The notes: generated by a model from the sequence alone, not told the origin. A DNA stretch of 64,000 nt from Marixanthomonas sp. SCSIO 43207 (GCF_019904255.1 NZ_CP063203.1:2798501-2862500), one strand, 5' to 3'; positions 46,156 through 55,385 are shown, counted from the stretch's first letter. A program made the numbers and translations.

Positions 46156-48180
46156 ATGTCTGACGAAAAAACGGAAAAAGAAGAAGTAAAAAAACCAGTT
46201 TCAGAAACTAAATCTGTAGATACACCTTCAGAAGAAAAAACTGTTGAAAAACAAGAAACGAAAGAAGATGCTGAAGTTTTGGAAAAAGCCTTAGTAGACG
46301 AAGCTGAAAAGGAAGAAACTCCTGAAGAAAAAGTAAGCGCAGAAAACGCATCTAAAGAAAAAGAGGCAAAAGCTGAAGCAGATTCAGAAGATGAAAACCA
46401 AGATGATGAGGAAGAGGTAGCTTCTTCAGACGATGAAGAAAAAGACGACGATGATGATGAAAGTAAGGACTATAGCGAGCTTTCAGAAAAAGAATTGATT
46501 CGTGAGTTTAAAAACCTGCTTGACAACAAGCCCGTTCAAAATATTAAAAATGATATTGAAGAGATTCGTTCAGAATTTAATTCAAAATTCAATGATGTTT
46601 TAGAACAAAAGAAAGAAGAATTTTTAGCCGAAGGCGGAAATATTATTGACTTTCACTACTCTACTCCTTTAAAAAAGGAATTTAACTCGCTCTACTTTGA
46701 CTACAAAGAAAAGCGAAACAACTACTATAAAAACCTAAAAAAAGATTTAAACGCAAATCTTGCAAAAAGACAAGAGTTAATTGAAGAGTTGAAAGGACTA
46801 TTAAATGCTGAAGAAAGCATGGGTAAAACCTACAACCACTTCAAAGACATTCAAACACGTTGGCATGAAGCGGGGCCAATTCCACGAGATAAATACAACC
46901 TAGTTTGGAATAATTACCACCATCACGTAGAAAACTTTTATGATTTTCTTCATTTAAACAGGGAGTTTCGGGATATGGATTTTAAACATAACCTGGAACA
47001 AAAGCTGAAGTTAATTAGTAGAGCCGAAGAACTTGCTCAAGAAGAAAACACCAATAAAGCTTTCAGAGAGCTACAAATGCTTCATAAAATGTGGAAAGAA
47101 GATGTAGGTCCTGTTGCCAAAGAATATAGAGAAGAAGTTTGGGAAAAGTTTAGTGAAGCTACAAAAGTAATTCATGATAAACGACACGCATTTCTTGAAG
47201 AGCAAGAAAAAGAATATGAAGCCAATTATGAGGTGAAGAAAGAGTTGATAAGTCAAATAAATCAATTGACCCAAAACACAAAATCAAACCATCACGCTTG
47301 GCAAAATGCTATTAAAAAAGTACAAGAATTGCGAGACGCCTATTTTGCAGCAGGAAAAGTACCAAGAGCTTTAAACAAAGGTATCTGGAATGCTTTTAAA
47401 GAAGCTACTCGCACCTTTAACCGAACAAAAAATGCATTTTATAAAAACCAGAAAAAAGAACAATACGTTAATCTTGAAAAGAAACGAGAGCTGGTAAAAA
47501 TAGCCGAAGACAATAAGGATAGTGACGATCTAGAAGCGACTACTCCTTTAATGAAAAAGATTCAATCTGATTGGAAAAAGATAGGTCACGTACCTAGAAA
47601 ACACAGCGATAAAGTTTGGAAGCAATTTAAAGCTGCTTGTAATCATTATTTTGACAGGTTACATGCGCAGAAAGATGAAGAAAAGGAAGAAGAGAAAGAA
47701 CATTTCAGTCAAAAGGAAGCGCTGCTTGAAAGTATGGAAAAACTTGAGTTGAGTGGCGACCACAAAGAAGACCTTAAGACTATAAAAAATAAAATTAACG
47801 AATGGAAAAAAATTGGTCGCGTACCCTATAAAAAACGTAACATTGAACAAAAATTCAATAAAACGTTAGACGGGCTATTTCAGCAACTAGACGTAAGTAA
47901 AAAAGATGCAGAGCTTATCAAGTTTGAAAATAAGCTTAACACACTTACCAATCGTGAAGATGAACGAAAGTTGAAAAATGAGCATTTCTTTATTTCGAAA
48001 AAAATAAACGAAACAAAAGATGAAATAAGACAACTTGAAAATAATTTAAGTTTCTTTAAAAACGTAGAAGACGATAATCCATTGGTTAAAGAAGTACACA
48101 AAAATATTGCAAAACACAAAGAACAACTAGAAGTTTGGAAAGCTAAACTTTCTAAAATTAAATCGGTTAGGGACGCATAA
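46156..48180 (+). CDS. DUF349 repeat protein with acidic N-terminal region
   Basis: From ATG 46156 the 674-residue protein begins with about 110 Glu/Asp/Lys/Ser-rich residues that are likely disordered. The rest consists of repeated DUF349 helical units, recognisable by the WHEAGPIPRDKYNLVWNNYH, MWKEDVGPVAKEYREEVWEKF, AAGKVPRALNKGIWNAFKEA, WKKIGHVPRKHSDKVWKQF and WKKIGRVPYKKRN patterns, so about five units. A final coiled coil (about 595-670) follows. DUF349 proteins are cytoplasmic and of uncertain function. A box TGTCTTTG at 46086-46093 is close to consensus but not perfect. A methyltransferase gene begins one base later. Confidence 0.88.
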   Translation: MSDEKTEKEEVKKPVSETKSVDTPSEEKTVEKQETKEDAEVLEKALVDEAEKEETPEEKVSAENASKEKEAKAEADSEDENQDDEEEVASSDDEEKDDDDDESKDYSELSEKELIREFKNLLDNKPVQNIKNDIEEIRSEFNSKFNDVLEQKKEEFLAEGGNIIDFHYSTPLKKEFNSLYFDYKEKRNNYYKNLKKDLNANLAKRQELIEELKGLLNAEESMGKTYNHFKDIQTRWHEAGPIPRDKYNLVWNNYHHHVENFYDFLHLNREFRDMDFKHNLEQKLKLISRAEELAQEENTNKAFRELQMLHKMWKEDVGPVAKEYREEVWEKFSEATKVIHDKRHAFLEEQEKEYEANYEVKKELISQINQLTQNTKSNHHAWQNAIKKVQELRDAYFAAGKVPRALNKGIWNAFKEATRTFNRTKNAFYKNQKKEQYVNLEKKRELVKIAEDNKDSDDLEATTPLMKKIQSDWKKIGHVPRKHSDKVWKQFKAACNHYFDRLHAQKDEEKEEEKEHFSQKEALLESMEKLELSGDHKEDLKTIKNKINEWKKIGRVPYKKRNIEQKFNKTLDGLFQQLDVSKKDAELIKFENKLNTLTNREDERKLKNEHFFISKKINETKDEIRQLENNLSFFKNVEDDNPLVKEVHKNIAKHKEQLEVWKAKLSKIKSVRDA

Positions 48181-48181
48181 T

Positions 48182-48814
48182 ATGGCCTCTTGCCCACTTT
48201 GTCATAGCAACATAGATAAACCCTTTTACATTAACGATAACGCCACATTCTATAAATGTGGCGTTTGTTCTTTATTGTCTAAAAGCGCACAAGATTTCCC
48301 ATCACTTAGTGAAGAGAAAGAACGCTATTTATATCATAACAATAATCCTAGCGATAATGGTTATCAAGAATTTGTATCGCCAATTGTAAAAGCTATTGAG
48401 AGGGATTTTTCAAAAGAAAGTAAGGGTTTAGATTTTGGCGCAGGGACAGGTCCTGTGGTTAGTAAGTTACTTTCAGAAAAAGGTTTTTCTGTTACGCTAT
48501 ATGATGCATTTTTTTATCCAAACGAAGCTGCTTTAAATACTCGGTATGATTATATTTTTTGTTGTGAAGTGATTGAACATTTTCACTCCCCTAATGAAGA
48601 ATTTTCTCTCTTTAAAAAGCTATTAAAGCCTAACGGGAAGCTTTATTGTATGACGAGCATTTATGATTCTAGCATAAATTTTGAAAATTGGTATTATAAA
48701 AACGATGTTACGCACGTAGTTTTTTATACCGAAAGAACTTTAAATTGGATTCAAAAAAAGTTTGATTATTCTAGTGTTGAAATCAAAGATAGATTGATTG
48801 TTTTTTCTACTTAA
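48182..48814 (+). CDS. SAM-dependent methyltransferase with zinc-ribbon-like N-terminus
   Basis: The 210-residue protein has an N-terminal zinc-binding pattern CPLC (Cys4, Cys7) and CGVC (Cys26, Cys29), then a class I Rossmann methyltransferase core with SAM-binding GLDFGAGTG (82-90) and the motif FCCEVIEHF. A methyltransferase plus zinc ribbon in one chain is common among uncharacterised small-molecule and tRNA/protein methylases. The substrate is unknown. Its stop lies one base from the convergent mazG stop. Confidence 0.85.
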   Translation: MASCPLCHSNIDKPFYINDNATFYKCGVCSLLSKSAQDFPSLSEEKERYLYHNNNPSDNGYQEFVSPIVKAIERDFSKESKGLDFGAGTGPVVSKLLSEKGFSVTLYDAFFYPNEAALNTRYDYIFCCEVIEHFHSPNEEFSLFKKLLKPNGKLYCMTSIYDSSINFENWYYKNDVTHVVFYTERTLNWIQKKFDYSSVEIKDRLIVFST

Positions 48815-48815
48815 C

Positions 48816-49589
48816 CTACAAACGTTTGGCTTCTTCCCAAAAAACATCCATTTCTTCTAGAGTCATTTCTTTTAAAGCGATTCCTTTTTCTTTTGCTTTA
48901 CTTTCCAAATACTGAAAACGGTTAATGAACTTTTTATTGGTTCGTTCTAAGGCATTTTCGGGATTTACTTTTAAAAATCTCGCATAATTAATCATTGAAA
49001 AAAGAACATCACCAAATTCGGCTTCAATTTTATCGGTATTATTTTCGGTCACTTCGTGTTGTAATTCTTCAAGCTCTTCTTTCAGTTTTTCAAAGACCTG
49101 CTCAGGCTGCTCCCAATCAAAACCTACACCGGCTACTTTATCTTGAATTCTATTGGCTTTAACTAGGGCCGGTAATGACTTTGGAACACCTTGTAACACA
49201 CTCTTTTTACCTTCTTTCAGCTTTAAGTTTTCCCAGTTTTGTTTTACTTCTTCTTCATTAGCAACATCAACATCACCGTAGATATGTGGATGACGAGAAA
49301 TCAATTTTTCGCAAATTTGATGTAACACATCTGCTATATCAAAATCATTGGTTTCACTTCCTATTTTTGCATAAAATACAATATGCAGTAATAGATCGCC
49401 TAACTCTCCTTTTACTTCATCAAGATCATTATCTAGAATCGCATCGCCAAGTTCATAGGTTTCTTCTATGGTCAAATGACGTAAGCTTTGCATGGTTTGC
49501 TTTTTATCCCACGGGCATTGCTCACGCAATTCATCCATAATCGTTAATAAGCGATCAAAAGCTTGTAATTGGTCTTTTCTAGAGTTCAT
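48816..49589 (-). CDS. mazG: Nucleoside triphosphate pyrophosphohydrolase MazG
   Basis: From ATG 49589 the 257-residue protein has the two MazG domains. The first holds CPWDKKQTMQSLRHLTIEETYEL, GELGDLLLHIVFYAKIG with its EExxE/ExxD metal sites, and the second VGFDWEQPEQVFEKLKEELEELQ plus EAEFGDVLFSMINYARFLKV. It hydrolyses nucleoside triphosphates to monophosphates, which removes aberrant nucleotides. The TAGTTTTG promoter box at 49608-49615 sits over a more upstream ATG (49610), so ATG 49589 is favoured. Confidence 0.95.
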   Translation of the reverse strand: MNSRKDQLQAFDRLLTIMDELREQCPWDKKQTMQSLRHLTIEETYELGDAILDNDLDEVKGELGDLLLHIVFYAKIGSETNDFDIADVLHQICEKLISRHPHIYGDVDVANEEEVKQNWENLKLKEGKKSVLQGVPKSLPALVKANRIQDKVAGVGFDWEQPEQVFEKLKEELEELQHEVTENNTDKIEAEFGDVLFSMINYARFLKVNPENALERTNKKFINRFQYLESKAKEKGIALKEMTLEEMDVFWEEAKRL

Positions 49590-49607
49590 AATGCAATTTG
49601 TTTGTTG

Positions 49608-49615
49608 CAAAACTA
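49608..49615 (-). promoter_or_regulatory. Bacteroidota -7 promoter box (TAGTTTTG)
   Basis: A perfect TAnnTTTG match on the minus strand, 18 bases before mazG ATG 49589; it excludes the longer reading frame as the start. Confidence 0.55.
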
Positions 49616-49672
49616 GTGGAAATCTATATCTTATCTTAATAAGTATTCTGAAATAAATTAATTTAAAGATTG

Positions 49673-49680
49673 TATTTTTG
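49673..49680 (+). promoter_or_regulatory. Bacteroidota -7 promoter box (TATTTTTG)
   Basis: A perfect TAnnTTTG match 61 bases upstream of nhaA; no clear -33 element. The long leader makes it less certain than the others. Confidence 0.35.
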
Positions 49681-49741
49681 ATGGTTCTTAACAGCTTTAT
49701 GTATTAAGAAAAATTGTACTATTCTATTTTAAAACCCCTCT

Positions 49742-51055
49742 ATGATTCGAGAAAAAATTATTACTCCTTTTAAAAAGTTTATTCAAATTGAAGCGTTAAG
49801 TGGTATTTTATTACTTGCTGCTACAATTGTTGCTTTAATTTGGGCTAATTCACCTTATGGAGATTTGTACCAATCAATCTGGCAATATAAAATTGGTATT
49901 TCTATTCAGGATTTTGAATTAAATAAACCTCTTATTTTATGGATTAATGATGGCTTAATGGCGGTCTTTTTCTTTTTAATTGGTTTAGAAATTAAAAGGG
50001 AATTTTTAATTGGTGAATTGAATAGCGTTAAAAAAGTTGCATTTCCTCTCTTTGGCGCTATAGGAGGTATGACCGTTCCCGTGCTTATTTTTGTTCTTCT
50101 TAACCAAAACCCAGCTACGCTAGAAGGTTGGGCTATCCCAATGGCAACTGATATTGCCTTTGCATTAGCAGTTTTAAAATTATTGGGCAATAGAGTTCCG
50201 TTAAGTTTAAAAGTATTTTTAACAGCGTTTGCAATAGTTGATGATATAGGAGCTGTGATGGTTATTGCTGTTTTTTATAGCGGAAGTTTAAAGCTAGGTT
50301 TGCTAGGGATTGCTTTAGGCCTATTGGCTGTTCTATATTTTATTTCTTTTAGAGGATATTACTCAAAGTTTTTACTTTTTATTTTTGGTGTAGTTATTTG
50401 GACTCTTTTTTTAAAGGCTGGAATTCATCCTACAATCGCTGGAATATTACTAGCTTTTTCTATTCCTGTAAGACAAAAAATTTACACAACCGATTTTATT
50501 GATATTCTTGTTGATATTACCAGTAACATTAAAAAAGCTGAAGTGATAGATAAGCCTATATTGTCAAATGAGCAAATACAAACTATTGATGACCTAGAAG
50601 ATTGGACCGGAAAATTTCAAAGTCCATTACAACATCTAGAACACTCACTGCACGGTTGGGTTGCTTACCTTATTATCCCAGTTTTTGCATTTGCCAATGC
50701 AGGAGTTGCTCTTAATAGTGATGTTCCTTTAGACACTACATTAATGACTATTATAGCCGCTTCTTTAGTTCTGGGTAATAGTATTGGTGTTACCACTATT
50801 GTTTTGTTTGCTCAAAAAATTAAATTAATAACTATACCGAGTGACATTACAACAAAACACATTATTGGAGTTTCGTTTTTAGCTGGAATTGGTTTTACCA
50901 TGTCTATTTTTGTAGCCAGTCTAGCCTTTAACAATAGTCCGAGTTATATAGATTCTGCAAAAACGGGAATTTTATTAGGTTCTTTAGTTTCGGCTGTGAT
51001 AGGCTTTACAATTTTAAGAATAGGTTCTGTAAAAAAATATAAACGAATGAAATAA
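49742..51055 (+). CDS. nhaA: Na+/H+ antiporter NhaA
   Basis: The 437-residue inner-membrane protein has the NhaA features: LWINDGLMAVFFFLIGLEIKREFLIGEL (about 65-92), PMATDIAFALAVL (about 132-144) and FAIVDDIGAVMVIA (about 162-175) with the paired aspartates of the ion site, and FLAGIGFTMSIFVASLAF near 379-396. It exchanges external protons for internal sodium, useful in a marine organism. It has an inserted segment with DDLEDWTGKFQSPLQHLEHSLH (about 281-302) seen in many flavobacterial NhaA proteins. It sits between mazG and the DUF5606-def-ruvX unit. Confidence 0.96.
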   Translation: MIREKIITPFKKFIQIEALSGILLLAATIVALIWANSPYGDLYQSIWQYKIGISIQDFELNKPLILWINDGLMAVFFFLIGLEIKREFLIGELNSVKKVAFPLFGAIGGMTVPVLIFVLLNQNPATLEGWAIPMATDIAFALAVLKLLGNRVPLSLKVFLTAFAIVDDIGAVMVIAVFYSGSLKLGLLGIALGLLAVLYFISFRGYYSKFLLFIFGVVIWTLFLKAGIHPTIAGILLAFSIPVRQKIYTTDFIDILVDITSNIKKAEVIDKPILSNEQIQTIDDLEDWTGKFQSPLQHLEHSLHGWVAYLIIPVFAFANAGVALNSDVPLDTTLMTIIAASLVLGNSIGVTTIVLFAQKIKLITIPSDITTKHIIGVSFLAGIGFTMSIFVASLAFNNSPSYIDSAKTGILLGSLVSAVIGFTILRIGSVKKYKRMK

Positions 51056-51062
51056 TACTCAC

Positions 51063-51101
51063 AAAAAAAACCTGTATTAGTAAGTAATACAGGTTTTTTT
51101 T
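51063..51101. terminator. Bidirectional rho-independent terminator
   Basis: CCTGTATTA (51071-51079) pairs with TAATACAGG (51085-51093), loop of 5 bases, with A8 before and T-run after. It serves nhaA and the convergent DUF5606 gene. Confidence 0.85.
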
Positions 51102-51119
51102 ATTGAAAAGTTGTATGTT

Positions 51120-51548
51120 TTATTCTTCTTCTGAAATTGCTTCTTCTTTAGATGCATCGGCTTCAGAGAAATCTGTAATACCGTTTTTATGAAGCAAATT
51201 GTACCATTGTATTACTTTTTTAATATCACCTGGATATACACGATCTTCATCATAATCTGGTAATACCTCAAAAAAGTATTCTTCTAGTTTAATTTTTGGC
51301 TCTTTATGGCTTATTGCTTCACCTCCATTTTCCTTTTCAGAAATTTTTGCAAACACTTCTCTAATAGGTACTTCTTCAGTAAGTGTGTATATGGCAATCT
51401 CGCTTAATAAACTTACATTGTGACGACCACTTACGTTAATTTTTTTTCCGTCAATTAATGACTCGGCTAAAAAACCACTACGGGTTTGTGTTTTTAACTT
51501 ATACAATCCCGGTTTTCCTGAAATAGATAATATTTTTTCTAAACTCAT
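51120..51548 (-). CDS. DUF5606 family protein
   Basis: The 142-residue protein has the Bacteroidota-specific DUF5606 pattern: MSLEKILSISGKPGLYKLKT near its start, INVSGRHNVSLLSEIAIYT (about 38-56), and a C-terminal part with DYDEDRVYPGDIKKVIQWYNLL (about 97-118) before an acidic tail. It is cytoplasmic and of unknown function. It is encoded 64 bases downstream of the peptide deformylase gene, a widely conserved gene order in Bacteroidota (ruvX-def-DUF5606, often with mazG next). Confidence 0.85.
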   Translation of the reverse strand: MSLEKILSISGKPGLYKLKTQTRSGFLAESLIDGKKINVSGRHNVSLLSEIAIYTLTEEVPIREVFAKISEKENGGEAISHKEPKIKLEEYFFEVLPDYDEDRVYPGDIKKVIQWYNLLHKNGITDFSEADASKEEAISEEE

Positions 51549-51612
51549 AAACTATTTTTTCAATTTTTGAAAGGTGCAAATATGCACGGTTTCAAACTTC
51601 TTTGCAATGCTA

Positions 51613-52203
51613 TTAACGTTTCTTTTTTGCTTTTGGGAAACGCATTCTATAATCTATATTAATTTTTCCGGTAGAAATCTTATTCAACTTACTTTTAATA
51701 AGTCGTTTTTTAAGTGGTGAAAGCTTATCTGTAAATAGAATACCTTCAATATGATCGTACTCATGCTGCACAATACGGGCTGCTATTCCTGTAATGGTTT
51801 CCTTATGAGTTTTGAAATTTTCATCTTCATACTCAATAACTATTTCTGGTTGACGAAATACATCTTCTCTAACTTCAGGAATGCTTAAACAGCCTTCATT
51901 AAATGCCCACTCATCTCCGTGCTCTTCAAGTATACGAGCATTAATAAATGTTTTTTTAAACCCTTCCAATTCTTTTTGCTCTTCTTTGGTTAACTCTTCA
52001 TCATCTGCAAATGGTGATGCATCAACAATAAAAATACGAATGGGAAGACCTATTTGAGGGGCTGCCAGACCAACTCCTCGTGCGGCATACATGGTTTCAT
52101 ACATGTTTTCAAGCAGTTCGTTTAGCTTTGGATAATCTGCATCAATTTCTTTGGCTTCTTTTCGTAAAACGGGGTCTCCGTAAGCTACAATTGGTAAAAT
52201 CAT
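51613..52203 (-). CDS. def: Peptide deformylase
   Basis: The 196-residue enzyme has the three diagnostic motifs: GVGLAAPQ (43-50), EGCLSIP (103-109) and HEYDH (147-151), which supply the metal-binding Cys and His pair and the catalytic Glu. It removes the formyl group from new protein N-termini. An insert of about 20 charged residues (about 65-85) precedes the second motif and is common in Bacteroidota. It lies 16 bases downstream of ruvX. Confidence 0.97.
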   Translation of the reverse strand: MILPIVAYGDPVLRKEAKEIDADYPKLNELLENMYETMYAARGVGLAAPQIGLPIRIFIVDASPFADDEELTKEEQKELEGFKKTFINARILEEHGDEWAFNEGCLSIPEVREDVFRQPEIVIEYEDENFKTHKETITGIAARIVQHEYDHIEGILFTDKLSPLKKRLIKSKLNKISTGKINIDYRMRFPKAKKKR

Positions 52204-52219
52204 TCGTATCTATTTAAAT

Positions 52220-52630
52220 CTATTTGTTGTATAAGTATTCTTGTAAAATTATGGTTGCACTTATTTCATCAATAAGCGCTTTATTTCTACGTTGTTTTTT
52301 CTTTAACCCACTGTCAATCATGGTTTGAAAAGCCATTTTACTGGTATAACGTTCATCTACTCTTTTAATTTCTATCTTCGGAAATGTTTCAGAAAAAGAT
52401 TTTATAAATTCTTTAATATGAACTTCTACACTACTTGCCGTTCCGTCCTTTTGGGTAGGTTCGCCAATTAATATCAAATCGACTGTTTCAGATTTGATGT
52501 ATTTTTTTAAAAAATCAAGTAGTTCTTTTGTTGGCACAGTCGTCAACCCAGAGGCTATTAACTGTAACTCGTCAGTTATAGCAATCCCGGTGCGTTTTGT
52601 ACCGTAATCTATGGCTAAAATGCGTCCCAT
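52220..52630 (-). CDS. ruvX: Putative Holliday junction resolvase RuvX (YqgF)
   Basis: From ATG 52630 the 136-residue protein begins with MGRILAIDYGTKRTGIAITD, the RNase H-like first motif, and ends with KALIDEISATIILQEYL. The VDERYTSKMAF segment near residue 88 is also typical of the YqgF family. Members act in rRNA processing and possibly recombination. The 39-base upstream extension to 52669 is rejected because the -7 box (52638-52645) would lie inside it. It is the first gene of ruvX-def-DUF5606. Confidence 0.93.
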   Translation of the reverse strand: MGRILAIDYGTKRTGIAITDELQLIASGLTTVPTKELLDFLKKYIKSETVDLILIGEPTQKDGTASSVEVHIKEFIKSFSETFPKIEIKRVDERYTSKMAFQTMIDSGLKKKQRRNKALIDEISATIILQEYLYNK

Positions 52631-52637
52631 AAGAGTG

Positions 52638-52670
52638 CAAAAATACGGGTTTGTAAAATAGTATGCCAAA
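52638..52670 (-). promoter_or_regulatory. Bacteroidota promoter of ruvX (TTTG-21-TATTTTTG)
   Basis: On the minus strand TTTG (52667-52670) and TATTTTTG (52638-52645) are 21 bases apart. The ATG of ruvX follows only 7 bases after the box, so the leader would be very short. Confidence 0.55.
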
Positions 52671-52697
52671 AAAGGGAAGTTAATTAAAACGGACTTT

Positions 52698-52705
52698 TAT
52701 CTTTG
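52698..52705 (+). promoter_or_regulatory. Bacteroidota -7 promoter box of dapD (TATCTTTG)
   Basis: A perfect TAnnTTTG match 21 bases before the dapD start codon, diverging from the ruvX promoter in a 96-base intergenic region. Confidence 0.55.
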
Positions 52706-52726
52706 TGTCTAAATTTTAATTGAACT

Positions 52727-53542
52727 ATGAGCCAATTACAACAAATTATTGAGAAAGCTTGGGACGATCGTTCTTTGCTTCAAGACGATGAAACAATACA
52801 TGCCATTAGAGAGGTTGTAAAATTATGTGATGAAGGTAAACTACGCTGTGCAGAGCCAACAGAAGACGGCTGGCAAGTAAATGAATGGGTAAAAAAAGCA
52901 GTGGTTTTATACTTCCCAATTCAGAAAATGGAAACGATGGAAGCCGGTATTTTTGAATACCACGATAAAATTCCTTTAAAAAGTGGATATAAAGAAAAAG
53001 GTGTTCGTGTAGTTCCGCACGCTGTTGCAAGACACGGTGCTTATGTTTCAAAAGGCGTTATAATGATGCCTAGTTATGTAAATATTGGCGCTTATGTAGA
53101 TGAGGGGACTATGGTAGATACTTGGGCAACAGTAGGAAGTTGTGCTCAAATTGGTAAAAATGTACATCTTAGTGGTGGTGTAGGCATTGGTGGAGTTTTA
53201 GAACCTTTACAAGCAGCACCTGTAATCATTGAGGATAATGCTTTTATTGGCTCTCGCTGTATTGTAGTAGAAGGTGTACGTGTAGAGAAAGAAGCTGTCT
53301 TGGGTGCCAATGTTGTATTAACTGCTTCAACAAAAATAATTGATGTTACTGGTGATAAACCTATTGAAACAAAAGGATTAATTCCGGCTCGTTCTGTAGT
53401 TATTCCTGGAAGTTATACCAAGAAATTTCCGGCTGGAGAATATCAAGTACCTTGTGCATTAATTATTGGAAAAAGGAAAGAAAGCACCAATAAAAAAACA
53501 TCATTAAACGACGCACTGCGTGAATATAATGTTGCTGTTTAA
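52727..53542 (+). CDS. dapD: Tetrahydrodipicolinate N-succinyltransferase
   Basis: The 271-residue enzyme has the DapD N-terminal helical part (about 1-100) and the left-handed beta-helix (about 100-240: YVNIGAYVDEGTMVDTWATVGSCAQIGKNVHLSGGVGIGGVLEPLQAAPVIIEDN). It transfers succinyl from succinyl-CoA in lysine and diaminopimelate synthesis. Length is normal. The gene is followed after 4 bases by a glycosyltransferase fusion, so wall-precursor and surface-glycan genes share a transcript. Confidence 0.97.
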   Translation: MSQLQQIIEKAWDDRSLLQDDETIHAIREVVKLCDEGKLRCAEPTEDGWQVNEWVKKAVVLYFPIQKMETMEAGIFEYHDKIPLKSGYKEKGVRVVPHAVARHGAYVSKGVIMMPSYVNIGAYVDEGTMVDTWATVGSCAQIGKNVHLSGGVGIGGVLEPLQAAPVIIEDNAFIGSRCIVVEGVRVEKEAVLGANVVLTASTKIIDVTGDKPIETKGLIPARSVVIPGSYTKKFPAGEYQVPCALIIGKRKESTNKKTSLNDALREYNVAV

Positions 53543-53546
53543 GTAA

Positions 53547-55385
53547 ATGAAGGTTCTTGTAATACAACAAAAAATGATTGGAGACGTATTAACGTCTACT
53601 GTGCTATTTGAGGTATTACGAAATCATTTCCCAAACGCTGAGTTACATTATTTAGTCAATTCACACACTATTCCGGTTTTGGAAAACAATCCAATCATTG
53701 ATAAAATTATACCGTTTACCAATGAGATGGAAACTTCAAAAAGTAAGTTTAAAAAACTTCGAGAAGAGGTTCAGCAGGAAAAATATGATGTTGTAATTGA
53801 CACCTATGCAAAAATAAGCAGCGCTTGGATTGCAAAAAGTTCAGGCGCTAAGTATCGCATTTCTTATAAAAAATGGTATACTCAATTTGCATATACGCAT
53901 ACTTTTTCACGGCATACTATGTCTTTAAGCCAAGCCGGATTGGCTATTGAAAACAGATTAATGCTGTTATCGCCAATACTTAAGAATAGTACTCATATTT
54001 GTAAGCCAAAAATTTATCTTACTGAAGCTGAAATTGCCAATGCAAAAAAAACATTGCAGCACTACGGAATAAGTCCTACAGAAAAGGTTTTTATGATAAG
54101 CGCATTGGGTAGTAATGAATTTAAAACCTACCCGTTACCCTATCTTGCAGAGCTTTTAGACTATATAGTTGAAAAAACAGATTGCAAATTGCTTTTCAAT
54201 TACATTCCAAGTCAAAAACCTCAAATAGAATCGCTTTTTAAATTATGTAATTCAAAAACACAAAAAAAGATTGTTTTAGACCTGTACGGAAAAAGCCTTC
54301 GAGAGTTTATGGCGCTCACATATCACTGTGAAGCTTTAATAGGAAATGAAGGCGGTGCCGTAAATATGGCAAAGGCTATTGGGATAAAAACCTTTTCAAT
54401 TTTCTGTCCTTGGATTAAAAAAGAAGCCTGGAATATTTTTGAAGACCGAAATAATAACACCTCTGTTCATCTTTATGATTTTGTAGATTACAATCCAGTT
54501 TTTTCAAATAAAAAGCATGCTCGACAAAAAGCAGCGGCAAATTATCAGCTTTTTAAACCCGAGCTTATCATCCCTAAGCTTCATGAGTTTTTAACCGGTG
54601 AAAACCTATACCCAAGCTCAAAACGATTTTCTGCAACTATTATCACTCTTAATGAAGAACGAAATATTGCAAGATGTATAGAGTCGTTGCTTCCCGTGGC
54701 AGATGATATTGTTGTTTTAGATTCTTTCAGCACAGATAAAACAGAAGAAATTTGCAAACAATATCCGGTACGTTTCCTTCAGCAGAAATTTGAAGGACAT
54801 ATTCAACAAAAAAATGCTGCAATTGATGCTGCAAAGTATGAAAAAGTCATCTCACTAGATGCAGATGAAGCTTTAAATAAAGAATTACAGGCTGCTATAC
54901 TACGTTTAAAAAATAATTGGGTTAAAGACGGTTATTATGTAAAACGGTTCAATAATTATTGCGGACAATGGATCTATCATTCAGACTGGTATCCAGATAG
55001 AAAACTTCGAGTTTTTGACCGCAACAAAGCTCGATGGGGAGGCATAAACCCTCACGACACCATACAAATGCAGCCCAATTCAAAAACTGGAAAATTAAAC
55101 GGAAGCATCCTGCATTGGGTACATAAAACATATGCAGAACACAGCTTAAAGGTTCATAAGTTTTCTTCTATTTCTGCAAAAGAATATTATAAACTTGGAA
55201 GAAAATCTGGGCTCTTTGATATTTTAGTAAAACCATCTTGGACCTTTTTTAAAGCGTACTTTTTACGACTTGGTTTTCTGGACGGATTTAACGGATTAAT
55301 AATTTGTACCTTTAGCGCTTACACAACTTTTTTAAAGTATTTAAAACTAAAACAACTCATTAAAAATAAACCAACCAATACATGA
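53547..55385 (+). CDS. Fused glycosyltransferase: GT9 heptosyltransferase-like + GT2 WaaE-like
   Basis: The 612-residue protein has an N-terminal GT9 (LPS heptosyltransferase) domain, about 1-345, starting with VLVIQQKMIGDVLTSTVLFEVLR and including ALGSNEFKTYPLPYLAELLDYI and NEGGAVNMAKAIGIKTFSIF. A GT2 domain begins near residue 358 with ATIITLNEERNIARCIESLLP and has a DxD metal motif at Asp438-Ala-Asp440. Its C-terminal half (WIYHSDWYPDRKLRVFDRNKARWGG) resembles LPS core glucosyltransferases of the WaaE type. Both halves look complete, so one protein could add two core sugars. The next gene's ATG overlaps its stop (ATGA). Confidence 0.9.
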   Translation: MKVLVIQQKMIGDVLTSTVLFEVLRNHFPNAELHYLVNSHTIPVLENNPIIDKIIPFTNEMETSKSKFKKLREEVQQEKYDVVIDTYAKISSAWIAKSSGAKYRISYKKWYTQFAYTHTFSRHTMSLSQAGLAIENRLMLLSPILKNSTHICKPKIYLTEAEIANAKKTLQHYGISPTEKVFMISALGSNEFKTYPLPYLAELLDYIVEKTDCKLLFNYIPSQKPQIESLFKLCNSKTQKKIVLDLYGKSLREFMALTYHCEALIGNEGGAVNMAKAIGIKTFSIFCPWIKKEAWNIFEDRNNNTSVHLYDFVDYNPVFSNKKHARQKAAANYQLFKPELIIPKLHEFLTGENLYPSSKRFSATIITLNEERNIARCIESLLPVADDIVVLDSFSTDKTEEICKQYPVRFLQQKFEGHIQQKNAAIDAAKYEKVISLDADEALNKELQAAILRLKNNWVKDGYYVKRFNNYCGQWIYHSDWYPDRKLRVFDRNKARWGGINPHDTIQMQPNSKTGKLNGSILHWVHKTYAEHSLKVHKFSSISAKEYYKLGRKSGLFDILVKPSWTFFKAYFLRLGFLDGFNGLIICTFSAYTTFLKYLKLKQLIKNKPTNT

